Origin: Gnetum montanum
Taxonomy: Eukaryota > Streptophyta > Gnetopsida > Gnetales > Gnetaceae
Direction: 5' to 3'
DNA: 38,395 nt
NCBI GenBank assembly: GCA_015680685.1
Contig: MNCI01005581.1
Coordinates: forward strand, 57,909 to 96,303
The notes under the pieces are model-generated. The model searched no databases. It worked only from the letters and a program-made list of their open reading frames with translations, and was not told the origin of the DNA. Positions within the stretch are counted from its first letter, which is position 1. Every line of letters begins with the position of its first letter. Below, piece after piece: positions 10,330-20,728 of this stretch. Made by a program: the position numbers and the translations under genes.

Positions 10330-10690
10330 TGAACCTAGCTTAAGATCTTGGTAGACCGTTATGTGCTAGTGTATAATCCTAGCAAACTACCATGTGCTAG
10401 TTTAGTGGATGGTGGATGTTGTGCCAATTTATCATCATGATGCAAGGATGGGTTGTGCTAGTTTATAGTCATATCAAACTTACTTTTCTAGTTTATAATC
10501 ATATTGGATGGGTGTGATGTGAATGCCACTTAACGTCATAGTCCAAGAACGAGTTGTACCAATTTAAATTCATAGCAAACTATGTTGTGCCCATTTATAT
10601 CCAGAGCAAACTATGCTATGTCAATTTATAGTCATAGTGGACTCTTTGTGCTAGTTTAGTCATAGTGGACTCTTACTTGCCTTGCTTTAT
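10330..10690. repeat. minisatellite patch A, core 'gtgctagtttatagtcata'
   Basis: About eight irregular units of some 40-50 bp share the core tgcYaRtttA followed by 'tagtcatagcaaact' or 'tagtcatagtggactct'. Similar words return at about 14310-14385 ('gccagtttaagatcttagtg') and about 20280-20660 ('gctagtttaaggcc'). This patch lies just after the end of integrase. Confidence 0.7.
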
Positions 10691-10729
10691 CATTGATGTG
10701 ACATTTCATGTTAGGCATAGTACAGTTTT

Positions 10730-11823
10730 AGGTACAAATGGTTGGTCAAACTAGCAAAATCATGGCCATCTAGATCAGCAAGCGTGAATGCTCTATTGTC
10801 ATAGGACTTGGTGACCAAGAAAGGCCCTTCCCAATTGGTTGAAAATTTGGCTACAAGTTCACGAATGACCTTGACGACTAGGTCCCCCTCCTTGATCTAG
10901 TGTTGGTGCTAATTTTGGTGGTGCTTTTGTCATTGATTCTCTTGGTACTATTTGATGCAATCAAGCATCTACATGCACTTCTCTATAGAGTCAAGGTCAA
11001 TGGCTCTCAAACCGTTGTTCTGGGCCTCATCAATGAAGCCTAAGAGGATTACATAGAGTCAAGGTCAATGGCTCTCAAACCATTGTTCTGGGCCTCATCA
11101 ATGAAGCCTAAGAGGTCAAGTTGCTTCAAATCCATATACAATGATATATGGCATCTTACCTATTACTATTTTGCATGTTGTGCAATAGGCCCATAGTGCA
11201 TAGACCAATTGCTCGTGCCATCATTTTTTACTGCTGCTAAGCATCTTCTACAAAAGGTTGACGATGACCTTGTTTGTGACCTGTACCTAGCCATTCACTT
11301 GTGGGTAGTATGGTGATGAAAAGGAATGCTTGATGTCAAGGTATTCACAGAAGGCTTTGGTTTCTACACTGCGAAGTTGTGGCCCATTTTCTATGACAAT
11401 GGTCATGGTAGACCAAATTGGATCACTACATTATCAAGGATGAATTTGCAAACCTATTATGATGTGGTCCTCCTAAGGGAAATGGCTTTACCCATTTGGT
11501 AAAGTATTTGGTTGTAGTTCACACACATCTTGACCTTGGTAATGCATTAAAATATTTGGTTGCAATTCAATGGGTGGCATGTGCATTAAGTTGTCATGTC
11601 ATTCACACACATAGCACGTCTTGACCTTGGAAATGCAATCATGCTTTATGCAAGGTCGATAGTAGCCTAAGTGTCTAACTTTCAATGTCATTGCCATGGG
11701 TGCTATATGGCCTTTGCACAGTCCCTCATGCACTTGATCAATGATCATTTGCACTTTGATGTCACTAATGTAGGTCAACAATATGTCATCGTAGGATCTG
11801 CGACATAGTATGCCATCACCCAT
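10730..11823 (-). pseudogene. integrase of the giant element, inactive
   Basis: The N-terminal zinc finger is at 11599-11823: 'VHEGLCKGHIAPMAMTLKV', 'GYYRPCIKHDC', 'VKTCYVCE' (H..H...C..C). The core follows at about 11050-11480: 'IENGPQ', 'FSSPYYPQVNG', 'VTNKVI', then 'YALWAYCTTCKIVIGKMPY'. The C-terminal part near 10740-10900 reads 'NWEGPFLV' and 'ADLDG', the usual GPY/F-type ending 'nWEGPy.V...dldG'. The Asp of the DNG motif is Glu here, and the catalytic Glu of 'NGq.Eatnk' is replaced by Gln beside a TAG stop. Integrase would insert the cDNA into the host chromosome. A 68-bp duplication interrupts the domain's end. Confidence 0.85.
10985..11115. repeat. 68-bp tandem duplication inside integrase
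   Basis: 'atagagtcaaggtcaatggc' occurs at 10985 and again at 11053. The ~63-bp copies differ at about one position (ccg versus cca in 'aaaccRttgttctggg'). Such near identity inside an old, diverged element means the duplication is much younger than the insertion. Confidence 0.9.
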
Positions 11824-11989
11824 AATGATGTACTTTCATGACCATTTCCACACTGCATCCTTCTAGGCAGTGGTTAGATGTTGTAGAGGCTCACCCTGTT
11901 GAAGGTATTACTTGATGTCATCATGCCACTCTTGTGCATGTGCTATGCTTGTTGTGGCTATAGATGCAATGCCAGTCACTTGTGTGATA

Positions 11990-12950
11990 GGTTCACTGCA
12001 ATCCATTACTAAGGTAGGCAAGGCATGAAACATGTTAGGTGTAATGCTTATGGCTAATGTGGCTAATGTGTTAGCAATGGCATCCTCATTATTGGGAATG
12101 TCTTGGATATCTATAGTTTCACACCTTCAGAGCAAATGCTTCGCCAAGTCACAATAATATTGTAAGTGTTGTGCTTTACAAGCATAAAACTCTATAACTT
12201 GGTTGATGCCTAACTACAAATCGCCTTAGATTGCTAGGTTTTGGATTCCTAGGTCACAAGCTGCTATAAGACCTCTAAGGAGGCATTCATACTCTGCTAC
12301 ATTGTTAGTGCAAGGGAATCCAAAATGATAAGTGAAGGGTCAAATCTCCCTAGAGGGAAACATGATTATGGTAGTGGCACTACCCCCTTGAGAGGTTGAA
12401 GCACCATCGAAGTGTACAATTGCCTCAAAGTTGGTAGGAACTTGGCTTATGCTGCTAACATGCTCATCAAGAAATTCTAGATCTAAGGTTTCTTGATCAT
12501 TTATTGGTAAAGCTATTAGTTTTTTGGCTATTGCTTGACCTTTGGTTAATGCTTGCACTATGTAATGTAAGTCAAACTCCATAATTATTGCTTTCCACCA
12601 TGCAATCTGACTACTTTTGTAAATATTCATTATGATTGCCTAGAGTACATTACTTTTCTAGATGATGTTTATCCAATTGTGGAAGAGATAATACCTCCAC
12701 CTCTTAAGTACAAAGACTAAGGTGAGGTAGTTCTCTTCTACATCATTGTATTTTGCTTCATGGGTCACTAACACATGGCGTAGGTAGTATACAGGGACCT
12801 CTAAGCCATCATCTCACTTTTGATAGAGCAGATAAGCGATGGACATGTCAGAAGTTGCAAGGTAGATGTAAAAAGGTTTATCTACTTATGGAGGGTAGAC
12901 TATTGGAAGCTGAGCCAACTCCTATTTGAGATTATGAAATTCCTCTTGAC
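11990..12950 (-). pseudogene. RNase H and second (aRNase H) domain of the giant element
   Basis: The open piece 12340-12630 (96 codons) reads 'IAWWKAIIMEFDLHYI' and 'TKGQAIAKKLIALP', the usual end of the gypsy RNase H and connection ('RW...L.EFDi.Y....aiKGQaiADfLa'). It then reads 'IVHFDGASTSQGGSATTIIM', the start of an additional RNase H ('l.FDGAs...G.GaGvvl'). Having this second domain before integrase is a known trait of the Tat/Ogre group. Upstream, in other frames near 12660-12900, fragments such as 'YLRGGGIISSTIG' fit the first RNase H. RNase H removes RNA from the RNA-DNA hybrid during reverse transcription. Confidence 0.75.
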
Positions 12951-14130
12951 ATTGAGCTATCCACTTGAAGTGATTCCATTTTTGATCAAATGCTACATTA
13001 ACTATAGCTTATTAATTAATTGTACGATAAACTGACATATGAATTGCAATCTACCTTGTAATACACGTAGCTCCTTAAGGTTAGTTGGTGGTGCTAAGTT
13101 GATGATGGCCTTAACCTTATCAAGGTCTATGTGTATTCTTGTTTTTCATACCATGAAACCTAGCATGCAACCCATCTTGATACCAAAGACATACTTCTTA
13201 TCATCCAACCTAAGGTCATATCTAAGGAAATGTTTGAGTTCATGGTCTAAGTCATTTGCATGATCATGGATCATTTTGGACTTAACTACTATGTCATCAA
13301 TGTAGTCATTGAGCAAGTCTAACAAGTACTCACTGAAGATGTATTTCATGGCACGTTGGTAGGTTACTCCTACATTCTTTAGTTTGAAAGGCATCATTGT
13401 TTAGCAAAATGTACCCTAGGGGGTCATGAAGGTTGTATTGAGTTAGTGCTCCGAGTTGATCCAAATCTAGTTATATCTAGAGAACAGGGCATGACCAATC
13501 ATGGTATCCACCAATTGATCGATACTAGGCAATGGAAAATCATCTTTGATGGTTGCCTTGTTTAGGTCCCAAAAATCTATGCAAATGCGTATGCTTCCAT
13601 TTTTCTTAGGTACAACCACAATGTTGAAGATCTAATCTGCATAGTGAATGCCCCAAATGAAACCAACCTTGTAAAGCTTGGTGATTTTATCATGAACGAC
13701 CAACACCACCTTAAGCCTAACCTTATGGGATTTCTATTTAATTGGTTTTATGTGAGGATTGAGGATGATATTGTGCCATACTATGCAAGGATCTAGGCCT
13801 AGCATGTCCTTGTACAATCATGAAAATTCCTTGATGTTGTTGTTGAGTGTTTTCGCAATGTTTTGGGCTTGTTGAGGCTCTAAAAAGAAACTAAGTTTTA
13901 GTGTCTTGTCCTTTTCATTGAGTGTTGCTATAGGGACTTTGACAAGGGGATCCTCAATGATGTCACCTACCTCTAAATCGAGAGCCCTAACTAGATGGTC
14001 AAGCCAATATAGCGGTGTTTCCACAGATGTTACATAGTCATCATGGGTTGTGGACTCAAGGTCTAGGCATTAGGCATCAATGCATTGGATGAGATCACCA
14101 TGAGGTCTAGTGAGGACTAGAGGTGAATTA
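12950..14130 (-). pseudogene. reverse transcriptase of the giant element
   Basis: Beginning near 14024, 'FFLEPQQAQNIAKTLNNNIK' is the pre-RT region ('L...L..n.dvFAW'), followed by 'DMLGLDP'. Then come 'VVVPKKNGSIRICIDF' and 'DLNKATIKDDFPLPSIDQLV' (about 13500-13650). At 13146-13397 'MMPFKLKNVGVTYQRAM', 'YIDDIVVKS' and 'YVFGIKMGCMLGFMV' follow. These are the fingers and palm of a Ty3/gypsy RT in the right order. The active-site motif is YIDD, with both Asp present, but TAG/TGA stops in neighbouring blocks kill the frame. It begins directly left of the opposite-strand block, about 6.8 kb from the protease that should precede it. Confidence 0.9.
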
Positions 14131-14235
14131 AGATGCTCGTATGCACTCATGCTATAAACTTGTGACATATCTTGCAAAAAAACTAGCAAGAACATCATGT
14201 TGCACATATCTTAATAGACTCAAAATTGCCTAAAC

Positions 14236-14280
14236 ATGTAAGAATAATTGCCTAAACATGTAAGAGTGGGCATTAGAAAA
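14236..14280. repeat. 22-bp tandem duplication
   Basis: 'attgcctaaacatgtaaga' occurs twice in a row, about 22 bp apart. It sits at the junction between the pol frame and the opposite-strand block. Confidence 0.7.
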
Positions 14281-14309
14281 GAAAATATGCAAGCTAGTTT
14301 TGGGTCTTG

Positions 14310-14390
14310 ATAGGCCATGGATTACCAATTTAAGGTCTTAGTGGACTATGATTTGCCAGTTTAAGATCTTAGTGGACTGTGATTTGTGCA
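14310..14390. repeat. minisatellite patch B
   Basis: Two to three units of about 37 bp, 'ccaatttaaggtcttagtgg' and 'ccagtttaagatcttagtgg', each followed by 'actRtgattt'. The core matches patches at about 10330-10690 and 20280-20660. It sits at the left border of the opposite-strand block. Confidence 0.6.
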
Positions 14391-14653
14391 AGGTGCGTTG
14401 GTTCAAGCTAGGAAAAGAGTGTTTGGGTCATGGAATTGGGCTGGGCATTCACTGGGCAACCAGAAAAATCTCAAAAATTTTCTAAGTCTAGGAATTGTTA
14501 GAAAAAAATTCAAAAATATTTCTAACTCTAGCTGCTACACTCACCCCTTGCTACACTCACCTCCTTACTATGCTCCACAAGAAACTCAAGAAAATTTTCC
14601 TAAGTGTGGGAGCGTTGGTACAGTAGGTGATGCATTTAATTACCCTGAGAGGG

Positions 14654-14660
14654 TATATAT
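14654..14660 (+). promoter_or_regulatory. TATA-like site upstream of the antisense block
   Basis: TATATAT in the context GGGTATATATGCATG, about 1.8 kb before the first exon-like frame and on its strand. It could promote the antisense unit. Such words are common in AT-rich DNA, so support is weak. Confidence 0.3.
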
Positions 14661-16479
14661 GCATGATTCACCAAGGGTAAACTATCATTTTTCAAAGTGT
14701 GAATGAGGAGTTACAGAGTGTAGCACAATTTAAAACAAGAGTGATAGCTAAAGCATAGCAATTGGAGTGTAGTTTTCATAGTGTAGCACCAAGATGATGC
14801 ACTGCAGTGACCATCAACACCCCAAACTTGCTAATGTGGAAGAGTGAAGTTGAGCCCTAGAACACCTACCACGGATGCAAGTGGAGGAGAGGAGAGCACT
14901 GTTGACTACTAGATACACTTGCTATGCTCACCCCTTTTTGCATCATTTGTCTCTTTACATTCTAGCTTCTCTTTCTTGGCATTGAAATTTGAGTCCTAAG
15001 GCAACCTACCTTGATAGGGACTATCGCAGCCCTAGTTTCCTTAGCTACTGTGAATGGGGAAGAAGATAGGTGCATGGGTTCTAGATCTCTATTGATGCAT
15101 TGATGTTTTATTTTGATTATCTGTAGTGAATGGGATAAGGGACAACCTGTGGGCTATGAGGGATTTGATACATTTATTCCTGAGGGATGCGGTGTGTGGA
15201 GCAAGAAAGAAAAGAAAAAATGAGGGTTTTGTCCTAGCAGTGGACTAGGACTTCCCTCACTAGGAGCCACACCACATAGAGGACACAGAATAGGGCAAAA
15301 ATGACTATGGGTAGGGTGTGCATGGCAAGGGTTCCTTTATTTCTTTTTTCTCATTTTTTCTCTTTTTCTCTTTTTTGATTTGTTCTTTGCTTTGTTGGCC
15401 CATGGGTGAGGGCGGTGGTGATGCAAGAGTGCACCGCAATTTTGTGCTTTGGCTACAGGGTTTGGTGAGCAAAGGATTGGAGAAAGGGTTAAGCCATTAT
15501 GGCTAAAATAGTCATGGCTAGGGGACAAGGTTCTACCATCCATTATTTTCTGATGTAGGGGTAATGCAAGGTGAGGGCAAAGGGAGGGTTAGGCATCATA
15601 GGAACATGTGGGAAGAAGGTCATAAGGATGAGGAAAGAGACAGTGGTGTGTCCACAAGGGCAACAACTGTGGAGAGGGGGTGAGTGGGGCTAGGAAGATC
15701 ACCAAGGTTGCAGCCATGGCGAGTACTCCAACACATGTCATTAATGCACAATGGCACTGAGCGATGCAGTGAAAGAGACATGGTGATGGAAGCTCAAGTG
15801 CTAGAAACTACACTCCCTAGGGAGCATAGCCAACACTTTGTTAAAATTGGTTAGTTTTCAAATGTGATGGGATGCTATGCTCATGACAATTAGAAATTTT
15901 TTTATTTATTTTTTGCTTGTTTTGGGGCTACACTCTCTAGCAAGCATAGCTAGGCAGATAGCTAAAATTTTTTTGGATCCCATTCTACGCTACCTAGAGT
16001 TAGAAAAATTTTTAAGAAAATTTGAAAAAATTGTTAGGTATAAAACTAGAATGCCAAATGCAAAAAAAACTGAATGTAAGAACATCAAGGGTAAGAATGC
16101 CTTATGCGAAGCAAAACTCTGAATGCATGAAAACTTTGCCAGAATGCTAATTTTGCAAGTTCAACATATAGATGCTAAAACATCCAAACCAGGTTGGTGC
16201 AAATAATGCAAATGTAAAGTAAAATGCTAATGCTATGTTAATGTTGTACCCTAATGAGCACCAAATGTGTCAAATGTTTATTGATGTCCTATGCTTGTGG
16301 GGCCCCATAGGGAACCCTAAGGATATATCTCTAAGTTATGCCATTCTAAGCTAAATTTGCTAATTTTTCTAACTATAGGTTAATATTTTATGCCAAAATG
16401 CAATTTTTTGTGTGCTAATGCTAGATTTGTTTGATGTCTTGTGATTGAAAGGTGCTACTAAAGCTTGTCTTAATGGTCA

Positions 16480-17660
16480 TGGAGCTCATTGGCATCCTAT
16501 CCTACATCAGCCAGCCTATGACCAACACGCCTACACTCGACATGAAGTTGGACCATCAGGTGATGTCATTTTAGCTAGGGGCATCTAAATTCTTGGCTTA
16601 CCTACTACAGCACTTTAGTGTGATCATGTGATTGCACTTGCAGTGGAGGCTACAAGTGCCATCACCAAGATGTTGTTGGCTAGGGCAAACCATGACATAC
16701 TAAGATTCATGTCCGATGAGCCCATGACTAGTAGTGATCAAGCAACTAGCTTGAGACTAGGTCCTAAGAGTGTTCATCCCTTAGCTAGGATTTGGAACAT
16801 GCTAGAGTTCTCTTGTTAAAGAGCAACATCCTTTTCATTACCATGTAGTAGCATATAGTCTTCCAGAACCCACCTAGGACTATATATTATGTCAAAGGGT
16901 AAGCACTCTCACTTTTTGTTATGTCTCATTGTCTAATGCAAAGTTTAAAGTTGAGGATGAGGAACTTCATGATGAGGCAAGGGCTCTCACTTTGATCCAC
17001 ACCACACTAGATGTATTTTCCTCTAGTTTGAGCTTTCAGGAGGTAGTTATTAAAAAAGTAAGAGAGAATTTAGAGAACTACCCCTCCTAGTACCTGAAGG
17101 CATTTGAGCAATGCCAGGCCTATGATTGGCTTGATGAGGGATGCGCTAGCAGTATGCCTATCTTCAGAGAACTTGTTGTGCCATTGCCTATGTCATGCAT
17201 ATCATTTGTTCCACATGGATATTCGTTATGTTGGCTTGACTTCTATTGCTTGTTCTCATGCATGCTTTGATCACAAGATGCTAACATTTTGTTTTCCTAT
17301 GTTACAATTTCCATTACTTTAGGAGAAGTAATATTGGTTGCCACTAGTTGTAGTAAGGCCACCCTCATTATGAAGTACGATGATGTAGAGGGGACATAGG
17401 AGTGGCTATGCCATTAAGCCTCAAAGGCTTTGACTGGTTGGCTTACACCTATTAGGTTGATGGACCTTTTCTTGGCCCTCAGCCCAAGCACACCAATGGC
17501 CAAGATGATGACCATCATTGACTCCTTCAACTATGATGCCTACCATTTTGTTACTCACGTGCATGGAGTGAGGGTAGTCATAGACCTCAGTGATCCTTTC
17601 ATCACTGACTACTTTGGCCTTTCCTTTGAGGGCCCATTAATCATTGACAAGCCTAACTAA
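16480..17660 (+). pseudogene. antisense-block protein, N-terminal exon-like frames
   Basis: The longest clean piece is 17430-17660 (76 codons). It reads 'GWLTPIRLMDLFLALSPSTP', then 'IDSFNYDAYHFVTHVHGVRV' and 'ITDYFGLSFEGP'. The pattern 'v.Gvrv.id...i..yfGLp.eGp' recalls the plant mobile / putative plant transposon protein families, whose N-terminal half ends a 'v.G..v....i...lgLp..G' block. That likeness is weak and I would not assign the family. Earlier frames (16628-16819 and 17104-17322) lie on the same strand but their phases differ. The composition is a normal protein mixture, unlike the basic, Ser/Leu-rich shadows elsewhere. Stops are mostly TAG. Confidence 0.4.
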
Positions 17661-18446
17661 GAGGCAAACTAGAGGGAAGAGATTGAAGAGTGGCTAAGGA
17701 CCACTCGTTCTTGTAGAGGCATCATGGTTGGGAATGTTTGTGTGCTTGAGGTTCGAAGGCTTTACCCTCTTTTTCATGCCCACACCTTTCTTAAGTTGCC
17801 TTCCCAAGGAAAGGTCCTGATATTGGAGTAGGCATGAGTGATGTAGGAGGTTGTATAGGAGGGCACCATGTTTAACTAGGCCTCTTCTATCACTATTGGG
17901 TTATAGGTAGAGGTTACCAGGCTTTGCCATAATGTCCATGCAAGGTCTCACTTTCACTTCATACTCTTTACAACCTATCTATGAAGGCTTGTAGAGTTTC
18001 TAGTGATTAGGGATAGTGGGCATTGTGTTGTGCAAGATCACAAGAAGTTGTCTAAGCCATGGATTAAGCATTTGTTCACCACCACTTGTGCGTAGGACCC
18101 TCCAAAGGGGATTGAGGAGTCATATTTAGTTACAAAAAAGGCACATCTAGGGAGATCATAGTCACCCTATTTCCATGATATTGTGGATGAGTATACAACA
18201 AATATTTTTGGGGATGCAAATAGGGTGGAGCGATACATTGCAAAAATGATGGGATCCTCCAAGGCAAAAACCAAGAGGTTGCATCTGCCAGAGGAGACTT
18301 CCTCCACAATTGGGAAAGCAAGTGTCAAGAAAGTCTATCTCAAAAGACCCACACTCCATTTGGTGCTTGCACATAAGTGTACATCATAGATGCATTTAGC
18401 TTATGTCTTTCTTTTTTTTGTTTTCTTTTCTTTTTTTTGTGGTAGA
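17661..18446 (+). pseudogene. antisense-block protein, middle exon-like frames
   Basis: The frame continues past a stop at 17658 with 'EEIEEWLRTTRSCRGIMVGN' and 'LPSQGKVLILE', and resumes at 18183-18389 as 'VDEYTTNIFGDANRVERYIA', 'SSKAKTKRLHLPEETSS' and 'KASVKKVYLKRP'. The basic, Ser/Lys-rich end could be a linker or nuclear signal. A polypyrimidine tract at 18410-18440 followed by GGTAG at about 18446 is a good plant 3' splice site, so an intron probably begins near 18380. I do not recognise the protein. Confidence 0.35.
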
Positions 18447-18977
18447 TTATGCTAATATTGCTATGTTATGTAAGTCAAGTAAGAGGGCTATTGAGGAAGC
18501 AATGGTGGTGATAGCAGAGGCAACAGACATAGCCCCTCTTCAGGTTGAAAGGGAGGTAGCTCATAGGTCCTCTTCAACTTGAAAGGGAGGTAGCTCATAG
18601 AGGGGAAGCACCAAAGGTCCCAAAGATCTCCCAATAGTTTGATGTAGAGGAATTATTCCACCCTAAGGATAACTTCACCAAACTCTTTAGTGATGTGTAG
18701 CTAGAAGACCCACCTACACTAACATCTGAGGGCTTGCTCGATGAGCACTTAGTGTTACCATCTACTTTTGCCCTTTGCTCCTAAGCCTTTAACTACTTAG
18801 TTATTGCTAAGTGTTGCATTGTGTTGTATTGCAATCTCAGACCTTCTGCTAGTGATCCACCACCAGTGCCTACCCACCATATAAAGCCATGGGTAGAGAC
18901 ACCAAATAAATTTGCCTTCATGGAAGGCATCATGGAGAACATGGTGGATCACATATAGTAAGCAAATCCCAAACTCA

Positions 18978-19064
18978 GTATGTATGTAATTTTTCTTAAA
19001 CTATTTTACTGATTCTATGGCTTATTCTATTACTAATATTGGTTTTTTTGTTATATACTAATAG
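18978..19064 (+). other. predicted spliceosomal intron in the antisense block
   Basis: It starts CA|GTATGTATG, is T-rich through its length, holds two 'actaat' branch-point-like words (about 19032 and 19058) and ends ATATACTAATAG|GC. Its length of 87 bp is typical for plant introns. An intron on the strand opposite to gag-pol implies the block was transcribed as its own unit. Confidence 0.5.
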
Positions 19065-19436
19065 GCTCTAAGCTTCATTGGAATCCAAACTAAGTAGCTC
19101 CTGTGGATGTCATCCCTGAGTATCATCCCAAGGTGGAGTAGGTACCTCATCATGTGTACGAGGTGGTGAGAAAGTGCATGCTTTCCAATGCAAAGGCATT
19201 GCAGACCTATAGGTGCTCGAATGAGCACCTATGGAAATGCATGCATGAGATCCAAGAGGTAGTGGCAAGCCTAACCACAAAGAATAGGAAATCTAGTCCC
19301 ATTATTATTTCTTGTTAGCTCAGGAATAGAGGTATGGTACCTAGTGGACATCAGAGATAGATTACACTAGATATTGGTTGCCAATCTGAGGTAAAATCAA
19401 GGCTACCTAGGATATTGTTGAGCAAAGGTTGCAGAT

Positions 19437-20095
19437 GGATCTTCTCTCCTAGAAGAATCAAGAGTGGAAGAGATTTAGCACCAAGGTGTGCAAATGGGGA
19501 CATACATAGAAGGACTACAAGTGTCACTATAAGCATGTGTGGGATGCCTATTTACAACAACTCAAGGACGAGTCTATGAAGGCTTGTCATCTTGAGATGT
19601 TCATTGAGACAATTGGTGGTTGTCAGGCCTTTGAGCTATATGCTTAGCATACAGTGGTTAGTGGTTTCCCAAAGCTAGAGATTATCTTTTCCTCAATGGA
19701 GACTTCTATGGCCACCTTTTCTATGCAACCTCCTACATGGACCACTATGAATGAGGACAAGATCCTTGTAGATGTTAACTTTAACCATGAGGATTGGATG
19801 CAGTTATCAGAGGTCGAGATCCTCCATCTCTTGGAGGAGGGCCTTAATAGATTTCCCCTAGAGTCCGATGCAGGACCCTCTTGAGTTAGTTTTGCTTTTG
19901 TTTTTTTTATGATCTTATGTGTTGGTTTTACATTTTAATTTTGTGTTGTAGTTTTGCATTTGCTGATGAATTTTTTATTTTGTATTACTTTGGACAAGCA
20001 CTAGGCAATAGCATAGGTCCTAGTAAAGTAGTAGTGGAGGAGGAGGAGGAGCCTCAACCCCTGCTAGACACCATTGACTCAGCTCACCTAATGTA
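19437..20095 (+). pseudogene. antisense-block protein, C-terminal exon-like frames
   Basis: One frame runs from about 19400 to 19884 with three stops. It reads 'QEWKRFSTKVCKWGHT'-like sequence, then 'KHVWDAYLQQLKDESMKACH', 'FIETIGGCQAFELYA', then the clean 76-codon piece 19654-19884 with 'MNEDKILVDVNFNHEDWMQL' and 'VEILHLLEEGLNRFP', ending 'ESDAGPS'. A T-rich stretch follows (19890-19990), and a short acidic frame 'EEEEEPQPLLDTIDSA' at about 20036-20085 may be the last exon. The amphipathic 'EILHLLEEGL' helix and acidic tail look like real protein. No family is recognised. (The first Q is a stop in the sequence.). Confidence 0.4.
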
Positions 20096-20279
20096 GTCCT
20101 GTTGTTGGGCAATTTTTCACTTTGACCATTTTTGTTCCATGGTCATGCTATGTACTCCTACTGATAGAGATATAATGAAACTTATGCCTTTTGTGATGAG
20201 GATTGTGTCTGAAACTTCATATTTATTTTGCTACCTATTTAATGTGGATAATGCAACTAGTTGATGTGATTAGGCCTTT

Positions 20280-20660
20280 TGTGGATCCCATGCCAATTTA
20301 AGGCCATGGGAGAAGGGCCATTGCCAGTTTAAGGCCATTTTGGGCCATGGTGAATACTGGTTTTGGGCTATTTTGAGCCACAAATAAGAGGAAAATGTTG
20401 CCAATTTTCAGCCATGGCAGGTCACAAAGTGCTAGTTTAAGGCCATGGGGGTCGATTGCTAGTTTAAGTTCATTTCAAGCCAAGAATATCAGAAAAGGTA
20501 TGCTAGTCTTAGGCCATGATGGACACTTTGCTAGTTTAAGGCCTTTTCGAGCTATTATGTTATGTAGGAGGTTGCCAATTTTAGGCCGTTGCAAGCCATG
20601 TACTAGTTTAAGGCCTTTTTAGGCCATGGGCTAGTTTAAGGCCTTTTTAGGCCATGTGTC
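20280..20660. repeat. minisatellite patch C, core 'gctagtttaaggcc'
   Basis: About ten irregular units carry the core GCYAGTTTAAGGCCAT or its variants ('gccaattttaggcc', 'actagtttaaggcc'), spaced 25-45 bp. It closes the antisense block on the right, next to the protease. Its core resembles patches at 10330-10690 and 14310-14390. Confidence 0.85.
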
Positions 20661-20728
20661 TTCTCTTTCTTTTTTCTTTTTTCTTTTTTTTTCTTTTTTC
20701 TTTTCTTTTTTTTTTTTTTTTTTTTTTT
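20661..20728. repeat. T/C-rich low-complexity tract
   Basis: A 68-bp run of T with scattered C, including about 22 T in a row. The Lys-rich frames seen on the opposite strand here are artefacts of this tract. Confidence 0.95.

Larger units (their letters stand above)
8761..10720 (-). other. 3' spacer of the giant element between integrase and PPT
   Basis: About 2 kb with no recognised domain on either strand. It holds a 91-codon minus-strand frame (8803-9078) rich in Ser, Leu and Ile, an imperfect ~69-bp duplication (9011-9140) and a minisatellite patch (about 10330-10690). The part at 9700-10260 has many Gln/Ser-type codons and TAG stops on the plus strand, which could be a decayed frame, but I cannot name it. 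Confidence 0.5.
14390..20280 (+). other. opposite-strand (antisense) transcription-unit candidate inside the giant element
   Basis: Between RT and protease the element's own coding strand falls silent. The plus strand instead shows a TATA-like site (14654-14660), a ~1.8-kb non-coding leader, exon-like frames between about 16.5 and 20.1 kb and GT...AG introns, then an AT-rich tail. The non-coding part (14.4-16.4 kb) shares LTR-like words, including palindromes at 15808-15829 and 15927-15950. Antisense ORFs are known in some Tat-group elements (for example Grande), but these lie elsewhere in the element. The block may be a captured host gene or an element-specific accessory gene. A nested insertion is the alternative, but no LTRs or duplication bound it. 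Confidence 0.5.

Noticed and set aside
15318-15543. ORFs on both strands at 15.3-15.5 kb
   Set aside because: They reflect a CTTTTTT-rich tract. The composition is low complexity, with no motif.
14390-20280. Independent nested transposon between protease and RT
   Set aside because: I saw no LTRs, terminal inverted repeats, transposase or duplication at its ends. Kept as the main alternative to the cargo-gene reading, not as a call.
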